Source: Methylobacterium amylolyticum (GTDB lineage Bacteria; Pseudomonadota; Alphaproteobacteria; Rhizobiales; Beijerinckiaceae). Taken from it: 64,000 nt of DNA. This document shows, in pieces, positions 45,063-54,689 of this stretch; position 1 is the first letter of the stretch; every line of letters begins with the position of its first letter. The stretch is from assembly GCF_030700245.1 (NCBI RefSeq), contig NZ_JAUYZI010000009.1:1-64000 (forward strand), given 5' to 3'. The notes below the pieces were generated by a model. That model saw only the letters and a program-made list of their open reading frames with translations, had not been told where the DNA came from and did no database searches. Position numbers and translations under genes: made by a program.

Positions 45063-45701
45063 TCAGGGCCGGCGGTAGACCCACACCCGGGCCGGGGGCA
45101 GGTTCAGCCACACCCGGTTCGAGCGGTCGGCGGTGTAGCTGCCGGCCTCGCAGCGGGCCGGGATCGGCGGCACCACCGCGTAGGTGAACTGCACGAACGG
45201 CGCGCCCGGCTGCATCAGGTCGTGGGCGGCGTTCAGCAGGTCGAGGCGCTGCTCCAGGGGCTTGGTGAACAGCGGCAGGCTGGAGATCGTCGCGGCGGCG
45301 GGCTCGGCCAGCGCGGATTCGAGGGTCGCGCGGATGTCGTAGGCGTCGCCGCGGATCACGGTGACGCCGGGGAAGCGGTGCCGCAGCAGCCGGCAGAAAT
45401 CGGGGTTGAACTCGACGAGCAGCAGGCGCTCGGGCGCCACGCCGCGCCGGATCAGCGCCTCGGTCACCGGGCCGGTGCCGGGACCGAGCTCGACCACTGG
45501 ACCCGTGCGGGACGGATCGACGTAGGCGGCCATGGTGCGAGCGAGCATCTTGCCCGACGGCGTCACCGCCCCGGTGACCAGCGGCCGCTCCAGCCAGGAG
45601 CGCAGGAACCGCGCCTCGTCCTCCAGCGAGTCGCGCCGCGGCCCCGACACCTGGGCCCTCGCGCCGGGAATCTTCGCACTGGTGCGGCGGAGCGGCGGCA
45701 A
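45063..45701 (-). CDS. pmtA: Phospholipid N-methyltransferase (PmtA-like)
   Basis: This protein of about 212 residues has the PmtA pattern: FLRSWLERPLVTGAVTPSGK at the N-terminus, SAM motif I VVELGPGTGPVTEAL, LLLVEFNPDFCRLL, ISSLPLFTKPLEQR and a C-terminal NLPPARVWVYRR. Sinorhizobium/Rhodobacter PmtA methylates phosphatidylethanolamine three times to phosphatidylcholine at the inner membrane. The frame opens with a TTG at 45701 and lacks a strong ribosome-binding site, so the start is uncertain. Confidence 0.83.
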   Translation of the reverse strand: MPPLRRTSAKIPGARAQVSGPRRDSLEDEARFLRSWLERPLVTGAVTPSGKMLARTMAAYVDPSRTGPVVELGPGTGPVTEALIRRGVAPERLLLVEFNPDFCRLLRHRFPGVTVIRGDAYDIRATLESALAEPAAATISSLPLFTKPLEQRLDLLNAAHDLMQPGAPFVQFTYAVVPPIPARCEAGSYTADRSNRVWLNLPPARVWVYRRP

Positions 45702-45781
45702 GTCCTGATTCCCTGATGCCGGGTGGGAGGAAGAGAGGCTGACGACGGAGCGCTCTTACAGTCAAGCTCGTCCGGCGCCTA

Positions 45782-45836
45782 GGTACGCGCGCCGGAGGTA
45801 CGCACACCCTGGGTCCGCGCGCCATAGGGACGCGCA
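45782..45836. repeat. Short degenerate tandem repeat
   Basis: About 3.5 imperfect units of 16 bases (GTACGCGCGCC, GTACGCACACC, GTCCGCGCGCC, GACGCGCA) lie between pmtA and the dnaJ stop. Meaning unknown. Confidence 0.5.
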
Positions 45837-45918
45837 TCATCCTGGCCGGATGCATAACCGGCCTGCCACGGTTTGGATCCGGCCCGCCGCGCCGCGTCCG
45901 GCCGGCGGGAGCGGACCG

Positions 45919-47067
45919 TCACGCCCGAGCGGCGCCGAAGAAGTCGCGGACCTTCGAGAAGAAGCCCTCCGACTCCGGGTGGTTCTCCGGCGAGGCCGAC
46001 TGATCGAACTCCTGGAGCAGCTCGCGCTGGCGCTTGGTCAGGTTCTGCGGCGTCTCGACGAACACCTGGATGTAGAGGTCGCCGACATCGCGCGCGCGCA
46101 GCACCGGCATGCCCTTGCCCTTGATGCGGAACTGCTTGGCGGTCTGGGTGCCGGCGGGGATGCGCACCTGCGTCTGCGAGCCGTCGATCACCGGCACGGT
46201 GATCTCCCCCGACAGGGCGGCGGTGACCATCGAGATCGGCACCCGGCAGAACAGGTCGGCGCCGTCGCGCTGGAAGAACTCGTGCTGCTTGATCGACAGG
46301 AACACGTAGAGGTCGCCGGGCCCGCCGCCGCGCAGCCCGCTCTCGCCCTCGCCCGCGAGCCGGATGCGCAGGCCGTCGTCGACGCCCGCCGGCACGTTGA
46401 TCGACAGGGTGCGCTCGCGGTTGACCCGGCCCGCGCCCTGGCAGGACGGGCAGGGGTCGTCGACCACCTCGCCGCGGCCGTGGCAGTTCGGGCAGGTGCG
46501 CTCGATGGCGAAGAACCCCTGCGCGGCCCGCACCCGGCCGTAGCCGGCGCAGGTCTGGCAGGTGCGCGGCTTCGAGCCGGGCTTGGCGCCGGAGCCCGAG
46601 CAGGCCTCGCAGGTCACCGAGGTCGGGATCTTGATGGTCTCGGCCTTGCCGGTGAAGGCCTCCTCCAGGGTTATCTCGAGGTTGTAGCGCAGGTCCGCGC
46701 CGCGCTCCCGCCCGGGCGCCCCGCCGCGGCCGCGGCCGCCGCCGGCGGCGCCGCCCCGGCCGTCGCCGAAGAAGTTGTCGAAGATGTCGGACATGAAGTC
46801 GCCGAACTCGTTGCCGAATCCGGGGCCCCCGCCCGCGCCCTGACTGAAGGCGGCGTGGCCGAAGCGGTCGTAGGCGGCGCGCTTCTGCCCGTCCGAGAGG
46901 CACTGATAGGCCTCGTTGATCTCCTTGAACTTGATCTCGGCTTCCTTGTCGCCGGGATTGCGATCGGGATGATAGCTCATCGCGAGCTTGCGGAAGGCGA
47001 CCTTCATCTCCCCGTCGCTGGCGGTCTTGGCGACCCCCAGAACCTCGTAATAGTCCCGCTTCGACAT
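45919..47067 (-). CDS. dnaJ: Chaperone protein DnaJ
   Basis: This 382-residue type I Hsp40 has an N-terminal J domain with the HPD motif ([15 protein letters not shown]), a Gly/Phe-rich region (about 75-140), four zinc motifs ([32 protein letters not shown]) and C-terminal substrate-binding domains. It stimulates DnaK ATPase and delivers substrates. It lies 167 bases downstream of dnaK on the same strand. Confidence 0.97.
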   Translation of the reverse strand: MSKRDYYEVLGVAKTASDGEMKVAFRKLAMSYHPDRNPGDKEAEIKFKEINEAYQCLSDGQKRAAYDRFGHAAFSQGAGGGPGFGNEFGDFMSDIFDNFFGDGRGGAAGGGRGRGGAPGRERGADLRYNLEITLEEAFTGKAETIKIPTSVTCEACSGSGAKPGSKPRTCQTCAGYGRVRAAQGFFAIERTCPNCHGRGEVVDDPCPSCQGAGRVNRERTLSINVPAGVDDGLRIRLAGEGESGLRGGGPGDLYVFLSIKQHEFFQRDGADLFCRVPISMVTAALSGEITVPVIDGSQTQVRIPAGTQTAKQFRIKGKGMPVLRARDVGDLYIQVFVETPQNLTKRQRELLQEFDQSASPENHPESEGFFSKVRDFFGAARA

Positions 47068-47190
47068 CCCGCCCTCAGGTGCCCGTCCGCATCCGCTCGG
47101 AGAATCGCGCCGTCTCTACCACGGAACCGCCGGTCCGCGACCGTGCGGCCGGGCCGGGACGGCGCTCCGTCGGGCCGCGCGAACAAGGAC

Positions 47191-47212
47191 GGGGCCGGAT
47201 CGCTCCGGCCCC
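47191..47212. terminator. Hairpin between dnaK and dnaJ
   Basis: GGGGCCGGA (47191-47199) and TCCGGCCCC (47204-47212) form a perfect 9-bp stem around TCGC. On the minus strand it is followed by GTCCTTGTT. It may partly terminate after dnaK and lower dnaJ expression. Confidence 0.6.
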
Positions 47213-47234
47213 GCGCGTCGGTCGAGGAAGCGCC

Positions 47235-49151
<1,917 letters not shown>

Positions 49152-49633
49152 GGTGGGATCCCTTTTCTGTCGCGTTCAAGCAGACCGCCGAGCCCCGAAG
49201 CAGCTCGGCCCATGGCGTGTGAGAACTGGTGGGTGGAAGCTGTGGTGGCTGATGTGAGTATGGGACCCGGGCCGGATCAAGGGCCGCGAACGGCTGAAAT
49301 CCAGCGCATAATCCCGCGTCGAGAGCGATATAAGAAGCTCGGCACGGGCTCGCAAGGCGAGGGCCGAACGCGCGGCCGCCGATCCCAGCCTCGCGCTATC
49401 CCCTTGCGCGGCGGGAAAAATCGAGCGCCGCCGGGCCGGATTTCGCGAGCCGGCGATGGATTTTGTTGCTCCGCTGCCACGTCCGCGCCATCGAAGCCGT
49501 GTTAACCCTCCGGACAGGGCTTCGCCCGGCCCCGCTTCTCCGCTCCTGTCAGGGCCCTCGTCCGAGCCGCCTTTCCGAGTCCCCTTCCAAGTCCCCTTCC
49601 AAGTCCTCTTGCCCGAGCCCCCTGCCGAGCCCG
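49152..49633. other. 482-bp region upstream of dnaK and a divergent gene
   Basis: This region contains the dnaK heat-shock promoter and the leader of the divergent exported-protein gene. Near 49575-49610 there are tandem copies of TTCCAAGTCCCC just before the latter's start. I see no further gene. Confidence 0.4.
49326..49356 (-). promoter_or_regulatory. RpoH (sigma-32) promoter of dnaK
   Basis: On the minus strand CTTG (49353-49356) is followed after 18 bases by CTTATATCG (49326-49334), a near-exact match to the alphaproteobacterial sigma-32 consensus CTTG-N17/18-CYTATNTNNG. The distance to the dnaK start leaves a leader of about 165 bases. No CIRCE element is seen. Confidence 0.7.
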
Positions 49634-50626
49634 ATGTGCCCGACCCGCAGACTCCCGCTCCACGTCCTGGCGGCCGGCCTCGCGCTCGCGGCGCCGCTCG
49701 CGGCACCCTTCGCCGCGGCTCCGGCGCAGGCCCAGAACTTCTTCGAGCGCCTGTTCGGCATCAAGCCCGAGCGGCCTCCGGTCCCCCCGCGCGGGGTGCC
49801 GGAGGGCGCCCCCGCCGCACCGGCGGCCCCGGCCGAGCCCGGCACCGCCGCCCCCGAGGCGCCGCGGGCCCCGCCCGCGCCCCGGGGGCCGGTGGTGCTC
49901 AAGGCGCCGGCCGAGGAGAGCGTGCTCGGCCAGGATCTCCAGCTCAACGGGCTGGCCGGCACGCTGAAGCTGGAGCGCAGCGGCGGCGCCGTGACCGCGC
50001 GGGTGAAGCTGCCGGGCACCAAGATCTCGCAGCCGACCGAGTCCTGCACGGTGCCGCTCGCCGGGGGCAACCCGATCCCCCTGACCGCGGAGGGCAAGCC
50101 CGAGGGCGTGCCCCGCTACGAGGCGGCCGCCGCCGAGTGCCCGCTGCGCTTCGACCTGACCGAGGGCGCGGTGCTGGTCTCGACCCTCGGCTCCGGCCCG
50201 GTCTGCACCTTCTCCGCGGCCGACTGCGCCACCACCCCGGCGGGCATGTGGGGCCCGGCCGCCGCCACCCTGATCCCGCGGGCGGGGGAGTTCGACGCGG
50301 CGCGCGGCGTCGCCGACAAGGCGGTGCGCGACAATTACAAGGTGATGACCCAGCGCGCCCGCCGCGAGGACATGCGCCCGATCGTGACCGAGCAGGCGGC
50401 CTTCTCCGCGGACCGGGAGCAGCTCTGCCGCACCTACGCCCGCGAGGGCGCGCACGGCTTCTGCCACCTGCGCGTCACCGAGAACCGGTCGCTGTCGCTC
50501 GCCACGCGGCTCGGCGCCAACACCGCCGCGCCGACCGCGGCGGCCGCCCCGCGCAAGCCCCGGCCGAAGCCCGCGGTGGAGGGCATGAACCCCGACGCCG
50601 CGGGCGGCGGGCCGGCGGCCGAGTAG
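49634..50626 (+). CDS. Exported hypothetical protein
   Basis: This protein of about 330 residues has a signal peptide (TRRLPLHVLAAGLALAAPLA, cleavage near AQAQ-NFFERLF) and an Ala/Pro-rich linker (about residues 45-90). The globular part has five or six cysteines (ESCTVPLAGG, AECPLRFDL, GPVCTFSAADCATTPAGMWG, REQLCRTYAREGAHGFCHLR) and a basic Pro-rich tail. It is probably periplasmic and disulfide-bonded. The start is uncertain because tandem repeats lie directly upstream and no clear ribosome-binding site is seen. I do not recognise the family. Confidence 0.65.
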   Translation: MCPTRRLPLHVLAAGLALAAPLAAPFAAAPAQAQNFFERLFGIKPERPPVPPRGVPEGAPAAPAAPAEPGTAAPEAPRAPPAPRGPVVLKAPAEESVLGQDLQLNGLAGTLKLERSGGAVTARVKLPGTKISQPTESCTVPLAGGNPIPLTAEGKPEGVPRYEAAAAECPLRFDLTEGAVLVSTLGSGPVCTFSAADCATTPAGMWGPAAATLIPRAGEFDAARGVADKAVRDNYKVMTQRARREDMRPIVTEQAAFSADREQLCRTYAREGAHGFCHLRVTENRSLSLATRLGANTAAPTAAAAPRKPRPKPAVEGMNPDAAGGGPAAE

Positions 50627-50778
50627 CGGCGGCGGCTTAGAGTGCTCTCCGTCGAGGTGGACACCGGCTCGGCGCGAGAGAGCGCGTCAAAACAAGGGCT
50701 TAGAGCCGTGCACGATTGCAACGCGATCGGGAACGGCTCTAGCGGCGGCCGGGGCGCTACGGAGGCGCGGGGCGCGCG

Positions 50779-51399
50779 TCAGGCCCGCCCGGCCGTCATC
50801 GACAGCATGGCCGGGTCGATGCCGTTGCCGCGCAGCGCCCGCTCGTACTTGGCGTCGAGGTCGGGGTTGAAGATCAGCTCCGGGTCGGCCGGGCAGTTGA
50901 GCCAGCCGTTGGCCATGATCTCGCTCTCGAGTTGCCCCGCCTGCCAGCCGGCGTAGCCGAGCGCCAGCACCGCGCTCGCCGGCCCCTCGCCGGAGGCGAT
51001 GGCCCGCAGGATCTCGACGGTCGCCGTGAGGCAGATGCCGTCGTCGATGATCAGCGTCGATTGCTGGATGTGGAAGTCGTCGGTGTGCAGCACGAAGCCG
51101 CGCCGGCCCTCCACCGGCCCGCCCATCAGCACCGGCATGTGCCCGACCCGCTCGCGCAGGCGGATCGCGTCGGCCTCCGGCGCCACGTCGAGCTGGACCA
51201 GCAGGTCCGGCATGCTGATGTCGGCCGCCGCCTTGTTGACGATGATGCCCATCGCCCCGTCCGCGGAATGGGCGCAGATGTAGATCACCGAGCGGGCGAA
51301 GCGCTCGTCGGCCATCCCCGGCATCGCCACGAGGAACTGGCCGTCGAGGAAGTTCGAGCCGGAGAGCGCGGTCTGCTGCGGCGACGGGGGGATCGGCAT
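50779..51399 (-). CDS. YqgE/AlgH family protein
   Basis: This 206-residue DUF179 protein has [20 protein letters not shown] near the N-terminus, [30 protein letters not shown] and [17 protein letters not shown]. The family is widespread and soluble with unclear function; in some Gammaproteobacteria it was linked to alginate regulation. It is read divergently from the peroxiredoxin gene, a common arrangement in alphaproteobacteria. Confidence 0.92.
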   Translation of the reverse strand: MPIPPSPQQTALSGSNFLDGQFLVAMPGMADERFARSVIYICAHSADGAMGIIVNKAAADISMPDLLVQLDVAPEADAIRLRERVGHMPVLMGGPVEGRRGFVLHTDDFHIQQSTLIIDDGICLTATVEILRAIASGEGPASAVLALGYAGWQAGQLESEIMANGWLNCPADPELIFNPDLDAKYERALRGNGIDPAMLSMTAGRA

Positions 51400-51574
51400 G
51401 CGCCCATGCTAGCCCGCCCCCACCCGTTGTCCAGCGGGCAAACGGGACGCGGCCCGGGTTCCGGCGGATCGGCCGCGGGACAACCCGCGATCCTCGACAG
51501 GCCCGATCCGCCACGCTAGGTCAGGCCCGCATTCTCCCGCGCGGCCCGGCCGCGCGCCAGCCCGAGGACCCGCG

Positions 51575-52054
51575 ATGATCCAGGTCGGCGACCACCTGCC
51601 CCAGGCGACCTTCCGCGTGATCGGCCCCGACGGCCCGATGGCCCGCACCACCGACGACGTGTTCAAGGGCCGGCGCGTGGTCCTCGTCGGCGTGCCCGGC
51701 GCCTTCACCCCGAGCTGCCACCGCAACCACCTGCCGGGCTTCGTGGAGAAGCGCGGCGAGATCCAGGCGCGCGGGATCGACGCCGTCGCGGTGACGAGCG
51801 TCAACGACGTGTTCGTGCTCGACGCGTGGTCGAAGGCCAGTGGCGCCGAGGGGATCGAGTTCCTGGCCGACGGCAACGCCGACTTCGCCCGCGCGGTCGG
51901 CCTCGACATGGACGGCACCGGCTTCGGCCTCGGCACCCGCTCGAAGCGCTACTCCATGCTCGTCGAGGACGGCGTGGTGCGCCTCCTCAACGTCGAGGAG
52001 ACCCCCTCGAAGGCCGAGGCCTCGGGAGCCGAGGCGCTGCTGAAGGTGCTGTGA
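51575..52054 (+). CDS. Peroxiredoxin, Prx5 type
   Basis: This 159-residue redoxin has peroxidatic Cys in VPGAFTPSCHRNHLPGF, the Prx5 substrate-binding AVTSVNDVFVLDAW, and GTGFGLGTRSKRYSMLVEDG. It reduces hydroperoxides, using glutathione/glutaredoxin or thioredoxin. No second conserved resolving cysteine is visible, so it is probably 1-Cys. The ATG at 51575 follows CCGAGGACCC. Confidence 0.93.
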   Translation: MIQVGDHLPQATFRVIGPDGPMARTTDDVFKGRRVVLVGVPGAFTPSCHRNHLPGFVEKRGEIQARGIDAVAVTSVNDVFVLDAWSKASGAEGIEFLADGNADFARAVGLDMDGTGFGLGTRSKRYSMLVEDGVVRLLNVEETPSKAEASGAEALLKVL

Positions 52055-52160
52055 GGCGGTTCGAGCGCGATCACGGCTCGTAGCCCCCGCGACCTCCGCG
52101 CGCTCGTGCGGAGCGCGCCGCAGGATTGCGGCGGCGGCGACCGCGCACCAGAATGGGGTC

Positions 52161-52412
52161 ATGACCGTCGACTTCTCGTACCAACTGCGGACGGACGAGC
52201 CGGGGGCGTTGCTCCGCGACCTCGACGACGTGGTGCTCCTCGCGCCCGTCGTCACGGATGACGGCGACACGATGCCGGCCGGCACGGAGGGCACGATCGT
52301 CGGCGTGTGGAACGGCGGCGACGCCTTCTGCATCGAGTTCGCTGTACCGGAAGGGGCGCTCGCCGTCGTTCGTCCCGCCGATCTGAGGCGTATCGGCCGG
52401 CACGCTCCGTGA
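52161..52412 (+). CDS. DUF4926 domain protein
   Basis: This 83-residue soluble protein is a small beta-barrel of the DUF4926 type: LRDLDDVVLLAPVV, PAGTEGTIVGVWNGGDAFCI and EFAVPEGALAVVRPADLRRI. The fold is SH3/KOW-like. Its stop overlaps the next start (GTGA), so the two products are made together. In other genomes DUF4926 proteins are often next to DUF6883 proteins, sometimes in toxin or mobile settings. The function is not established. Confidence 0.75.
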   Translation: MTVDFSYQLRTDEPGALLRDLDDVVLLAPVVTDDGDTMPAGTEGTIVGVWNGGDAFCIEFAVPEGALAVVRPADLRRIGRHAP

Positions 52413-52768
52413 CGCGTGACCATCCCGGCGTTCTCGGGCTGCGCATCCGGCGCGAGAAGGTGGTCGACTATCTTCTCGATCCGACGCATCCCAGGGGCGG
52501 GTCGAAAGCCGCCTTCCTGATGCGGTTCGGCTTCGCGGCGTCGCAGCCGGAACGCCTGGCGGACGCACTGAGCCGGCATTTCGCGGAAGCCCCGCACACG
52601 CGCACGACGATCGACGCGGTCGGCGCCACGCGGATCATCTGCGAAGGGCCGTTGCACGGTCTCGACGGCCGCGCGCCGACGATCCGATCCGTGTGGCTGA
52701 TCGAGCCGGATCGGTACGCGCGCCTGCTCACGATCGTCCCGAGACCGCGCGGGGTCGGCCGGACCTGA
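52409..52768 (+). CDS. DUF6883 domain protein
   Basis: This 119-residue protein starts at a GTG overlapping the previous stop. It matches DUF6883 in REKVVDYLLDPTHPRGGSKA and AFLMRFGFAASQPERLADAL, then the conserved beta strands TRIICEGPLHGLDGRAPTIR and SVWLIEPDRYARLLTIVP. DUF6883 domains also occur in phage head and polymorphic-toxin proteins. Here the stand-alone form is paired with a DUF4926 partner, resembling a toxin-immunity or toxin-antitoxin gene pair. That role is a hypothesis. Confidence 0.7.
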   Translation: MTRDHPGVLGLRIRREKVVDYLLDPTHPRGGSKAAFLMRFGFAASQPERLADALSRHFAEAPHTRTTIDAVGATRIICEGPLHGLDGRAPTIRSVWLIEPDRYARLLTIVPRPRGVGRT

Positions 52769-52799
52769 GCGTCCATCGCGTTTAGCGTCCATCGCGTTT
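52768..52799. repeat. Perfect 16-bp tandem duplication
   Basis: AGCGTCCATCGCGTTT occurs twice in a row. The first copy starts on the last base of the DUF6883 stop and the second ends on the first base of the convergent endonuclease-domain gene stop. Confidence 0.8.
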
Positions 52800-53683
52800 C
52801 AAGGGCGTCGGTGGTGCGGGCTCCTGGCCGGGCCGCGCCGCGCCGGACCCGGCGCGACCTCGCCCGTGGCCCGATCGCCCGGAGCGTCCGTGTCGTCCAG
52901 ATCATCCAAGTCGTCGTGGTGCAGGAGCAGCACGTCGGTCGCCGCGGCGAGGCGGCGGGCGGCCGGGGTGAAGCCGGCATTGGTCACCACCGCCGCCCGG
53001 TCGCCCGCCCAGAAGTGCAGGGCGGCGGCGGCCTCCTGAACCGCGGCGTTGCCCACGGGCTTGCCCAGCCGCTTGCACTGCACGACGAGGCGGAACCGGG
53101 CGCGGGTCGCGACGAGGTCGGCGCCCTGGTCGCCGCTCGGCGGCGTCCGGTGGACCTGCCAGCCCGCCCGCTCCAGGCGCCCGGCGCAGTAGCGCTCGTA
53201 GTCCAGGCCGTCCTCGGGCGCCTCGTCCTCCTCCGGGCGCGCGACCGCGGCGGCCTCCGCCTCGACGATCTCCAGCATGCGCCCCCGCGCCGAGGCGGCG
53301 AGGTCGGCGAACCGGGCCCCGAGCCGCGGCACCACGGTGCGGTCGAGGAAGTACGCCCGCTCGCGCAGCCAGCCGTCCTCGATGGCGTTGCCGTAGGCGT
53401 CGTGGAAGCGCTCCTGCCGCCGCCGCAGCGCCAGCGTCCCGGCATGCGCCCGGGCGATCCGGCGGACCCGCGCCCGGAAGCGGCGCGGCCGGTCGAGGTG
53501 GCGGGCGAGCACCAGCACGAGCGCCAGCCCGGTGGCGGCGAAGGCCGGCGGCCCGTACCAGAGCGAGAGGGCGCTGCCCGCGGCCGCCGTCCAGAACAGG
53601 CGGGCGACGGGGCTCGGCGGGAGCGGGGCGTCCTCGGGCGGCGTCGCGCGGAGCGGGGCGCTTCGCGGCATCGGGCTCGGCAT
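52799..53683 (-). CDS. Membrane protein with Mrr-type restriction endonuclease domain
   Basis: This protein of 294 residues has one or two membrane helices near the N-terminus (LFWTAAAGSALSLWYGPPAF, ATGLALVLVLARHLD), a coiled helical middle, and a C-terminal PD-(D/E)xK domain of the Mrr/RE type: YERYCAGRLERAGWQVHRTP, then GDQGADLVA and LVVQCKRLGKPVGNAAVQEA. The catalytic Asp and QxK are present. A Pro/Asp-rich tail with DDLDDLDDTD follows. Such membrane-tethered endonuclease-fold proteins are common and mostly uncharacterised. No methyltransferase partner is adjacent. Confidence 0.8.
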   Translation of the reverse strand: MPSPMPRSAPLRATPPEDAPLPPSPVARLFWTAAAGSALSLWYGPPAFAATGLALVLVLARHLDRPRRFRARVRRIARAHAGTLALRRRQERFHDAYGNAIEDGWLRERAYFLDRTVVPRLGARFADLAASARGRMLEIVEAEAAAVARPEEDEAPEDGLDYERYCAGRLERAGWQVHRTPPSGDQGADLVATRARFRLVVQCKRLGKPVGNAAVQEAAAALHFWAGDRAAVVTNAGFTPAARRLAAATDVLLLHHDDLDDLDDTDAPGDRATGEVAPGPARRGPARSPHHRRP

Positions 53684-53829
53684 CGGGCGTCTCGGGACGG
53701 GCGGATCCGCCCTACGTCGCAGGGCGCCCTTGCCCGAGCCTGAATCCCGGCGGGAAAGCTGTGGACCGGACGATCGGACGGGCCGCGCGCACCGGAGCGC
53801 AGCCGCGATCCGCTCCGGCCCGGATCGCT

Positions 53830-54267
53830 CTACTCCGCCGCCTTCCGGCGCTGCTGGCCGAGCCCCATGGTCTTGGCGAGGGTGGAGCGGGCGGCGGCGT
53901 AGTTCGGCGCCACCATCGGGTAGTCGTGCCCCAGCCCCCACTTCTCGCGGTACGCCTCCGGCGTCAGGCCGTAGCGGGTGCGCAGGTGGCGCTTCAGCGA
54001 CTTGAACGTCTTGCCGTCCTCCAGGCACACGAGGAAGTCGGGCTGGATCGAGCGCCGGATCGGCACGGCGGGGCGCAGCGCCGCCTCCGGCTCGGCCCGC
54101 GGCGCCGACAGCCCCTGAAGCGTCGCGTGCACGGCTTCGAGCAGCGCCGGCAGCTCGGGGACGGGCACGCGGTTGTTGCTCACGAACGCCGCCACGATGT
54201 CGACGGTCATCGCGAGCGGGTCGATGTCCGGCCCGGTCACCATCTCCGCGTCCGTCTGCGCGTCCAT
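53830..54267 (-). CDS. MucR family transcriptional regulator
   Basis: This 145-residue Ros/MucR-type regulator has the N-terminal [18 protein letters not shown] and the zinc-finger DNA-binding region [20 protein letters not shown] followed by [15 protein letters not shown]. The first zinc Cys and the His pair are present in the family's atypical arrangement. MucR proteins bind A/T-rich promoter DNA, often their own, and control exopolysaccharide, motility and cell-cycle genes with CtrA. Methylobacteria often carry several paralogues. Confidence 0.92.
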   Translation of the reverse strand: MDAQTDAEMVTGPDIDPLAMTVDIVAAFVSNNRVPVPELPALLEAVHATLQGLSAPRAEPEAALRPAVPIRRSIQPDFLVCLEDGKTFKSLKRHLRTRYGLTPEAYREKWGLGHDYPMVAPNYAAARSTLAKTMGLGQQRRKAAE

Positions 54268-54689
54268 CGCCCCGATATCCTCCTGAAGGCAGCCGCGACC
54301 GCTCGACGTCCGCGATGCGTGGAACGCCCGATGAAGCGGCCGATGAAACGGCCGATGCGTGGCTGTTGAGACGACGCTCCTATGGCTTTCTCAGTTGCAG
54401 GGCAAGATGCAAACGGACTGTCCTGTGTTGATGCGCGCGATCGATTGACAAATCCGGCACACTGCCCGGATCCGGACCCTCAATATACTCCAGCCCTGTA
54501 CGCGGCCGGTCCGCGGCCGGGGCGCAGGAACGGCGCCCGGCCTGGGGCGTTGCGCGCAGGAACCGCCTCGGGGCCGGCACGCGCCGTGCTTCCGGTGCGT
54601 CGCGCGGAGGGACCGGCACATGCGGGCGGACGGCATCGACGCCCCGGCTCTGGCCGGATGAGGCGTGCGGGCGCCCCGGCGGGGCGGGC
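54268..54689. other. 422-bp region between mucR and pat
   Basis: Near 54331-54358 are about two and a half 12-bp tandem units (GATGAAGCGGCC, GATGAAACGGCC). Around 54415-54490 the sequence is less GC-rich, with TTGACA at 54445-54450, a possible -35 box for the downstream gene; a convincing -10 is not seen. No gene is evident. Confidence 0.4.

Noticed and set aside
45782-45836. Short periodic repeat as a mini-CRISPR
   Set aside because: Units are about 16 bases, degenerate and contiguous without spacers; no cas gene is near.
49152-49260. CIRCE element for HrcA control of dnaK
   Set aside because: No TTAGCACTC-type inverted repeat is visible; the sigma-32-like promoter explains heat-shock control better.
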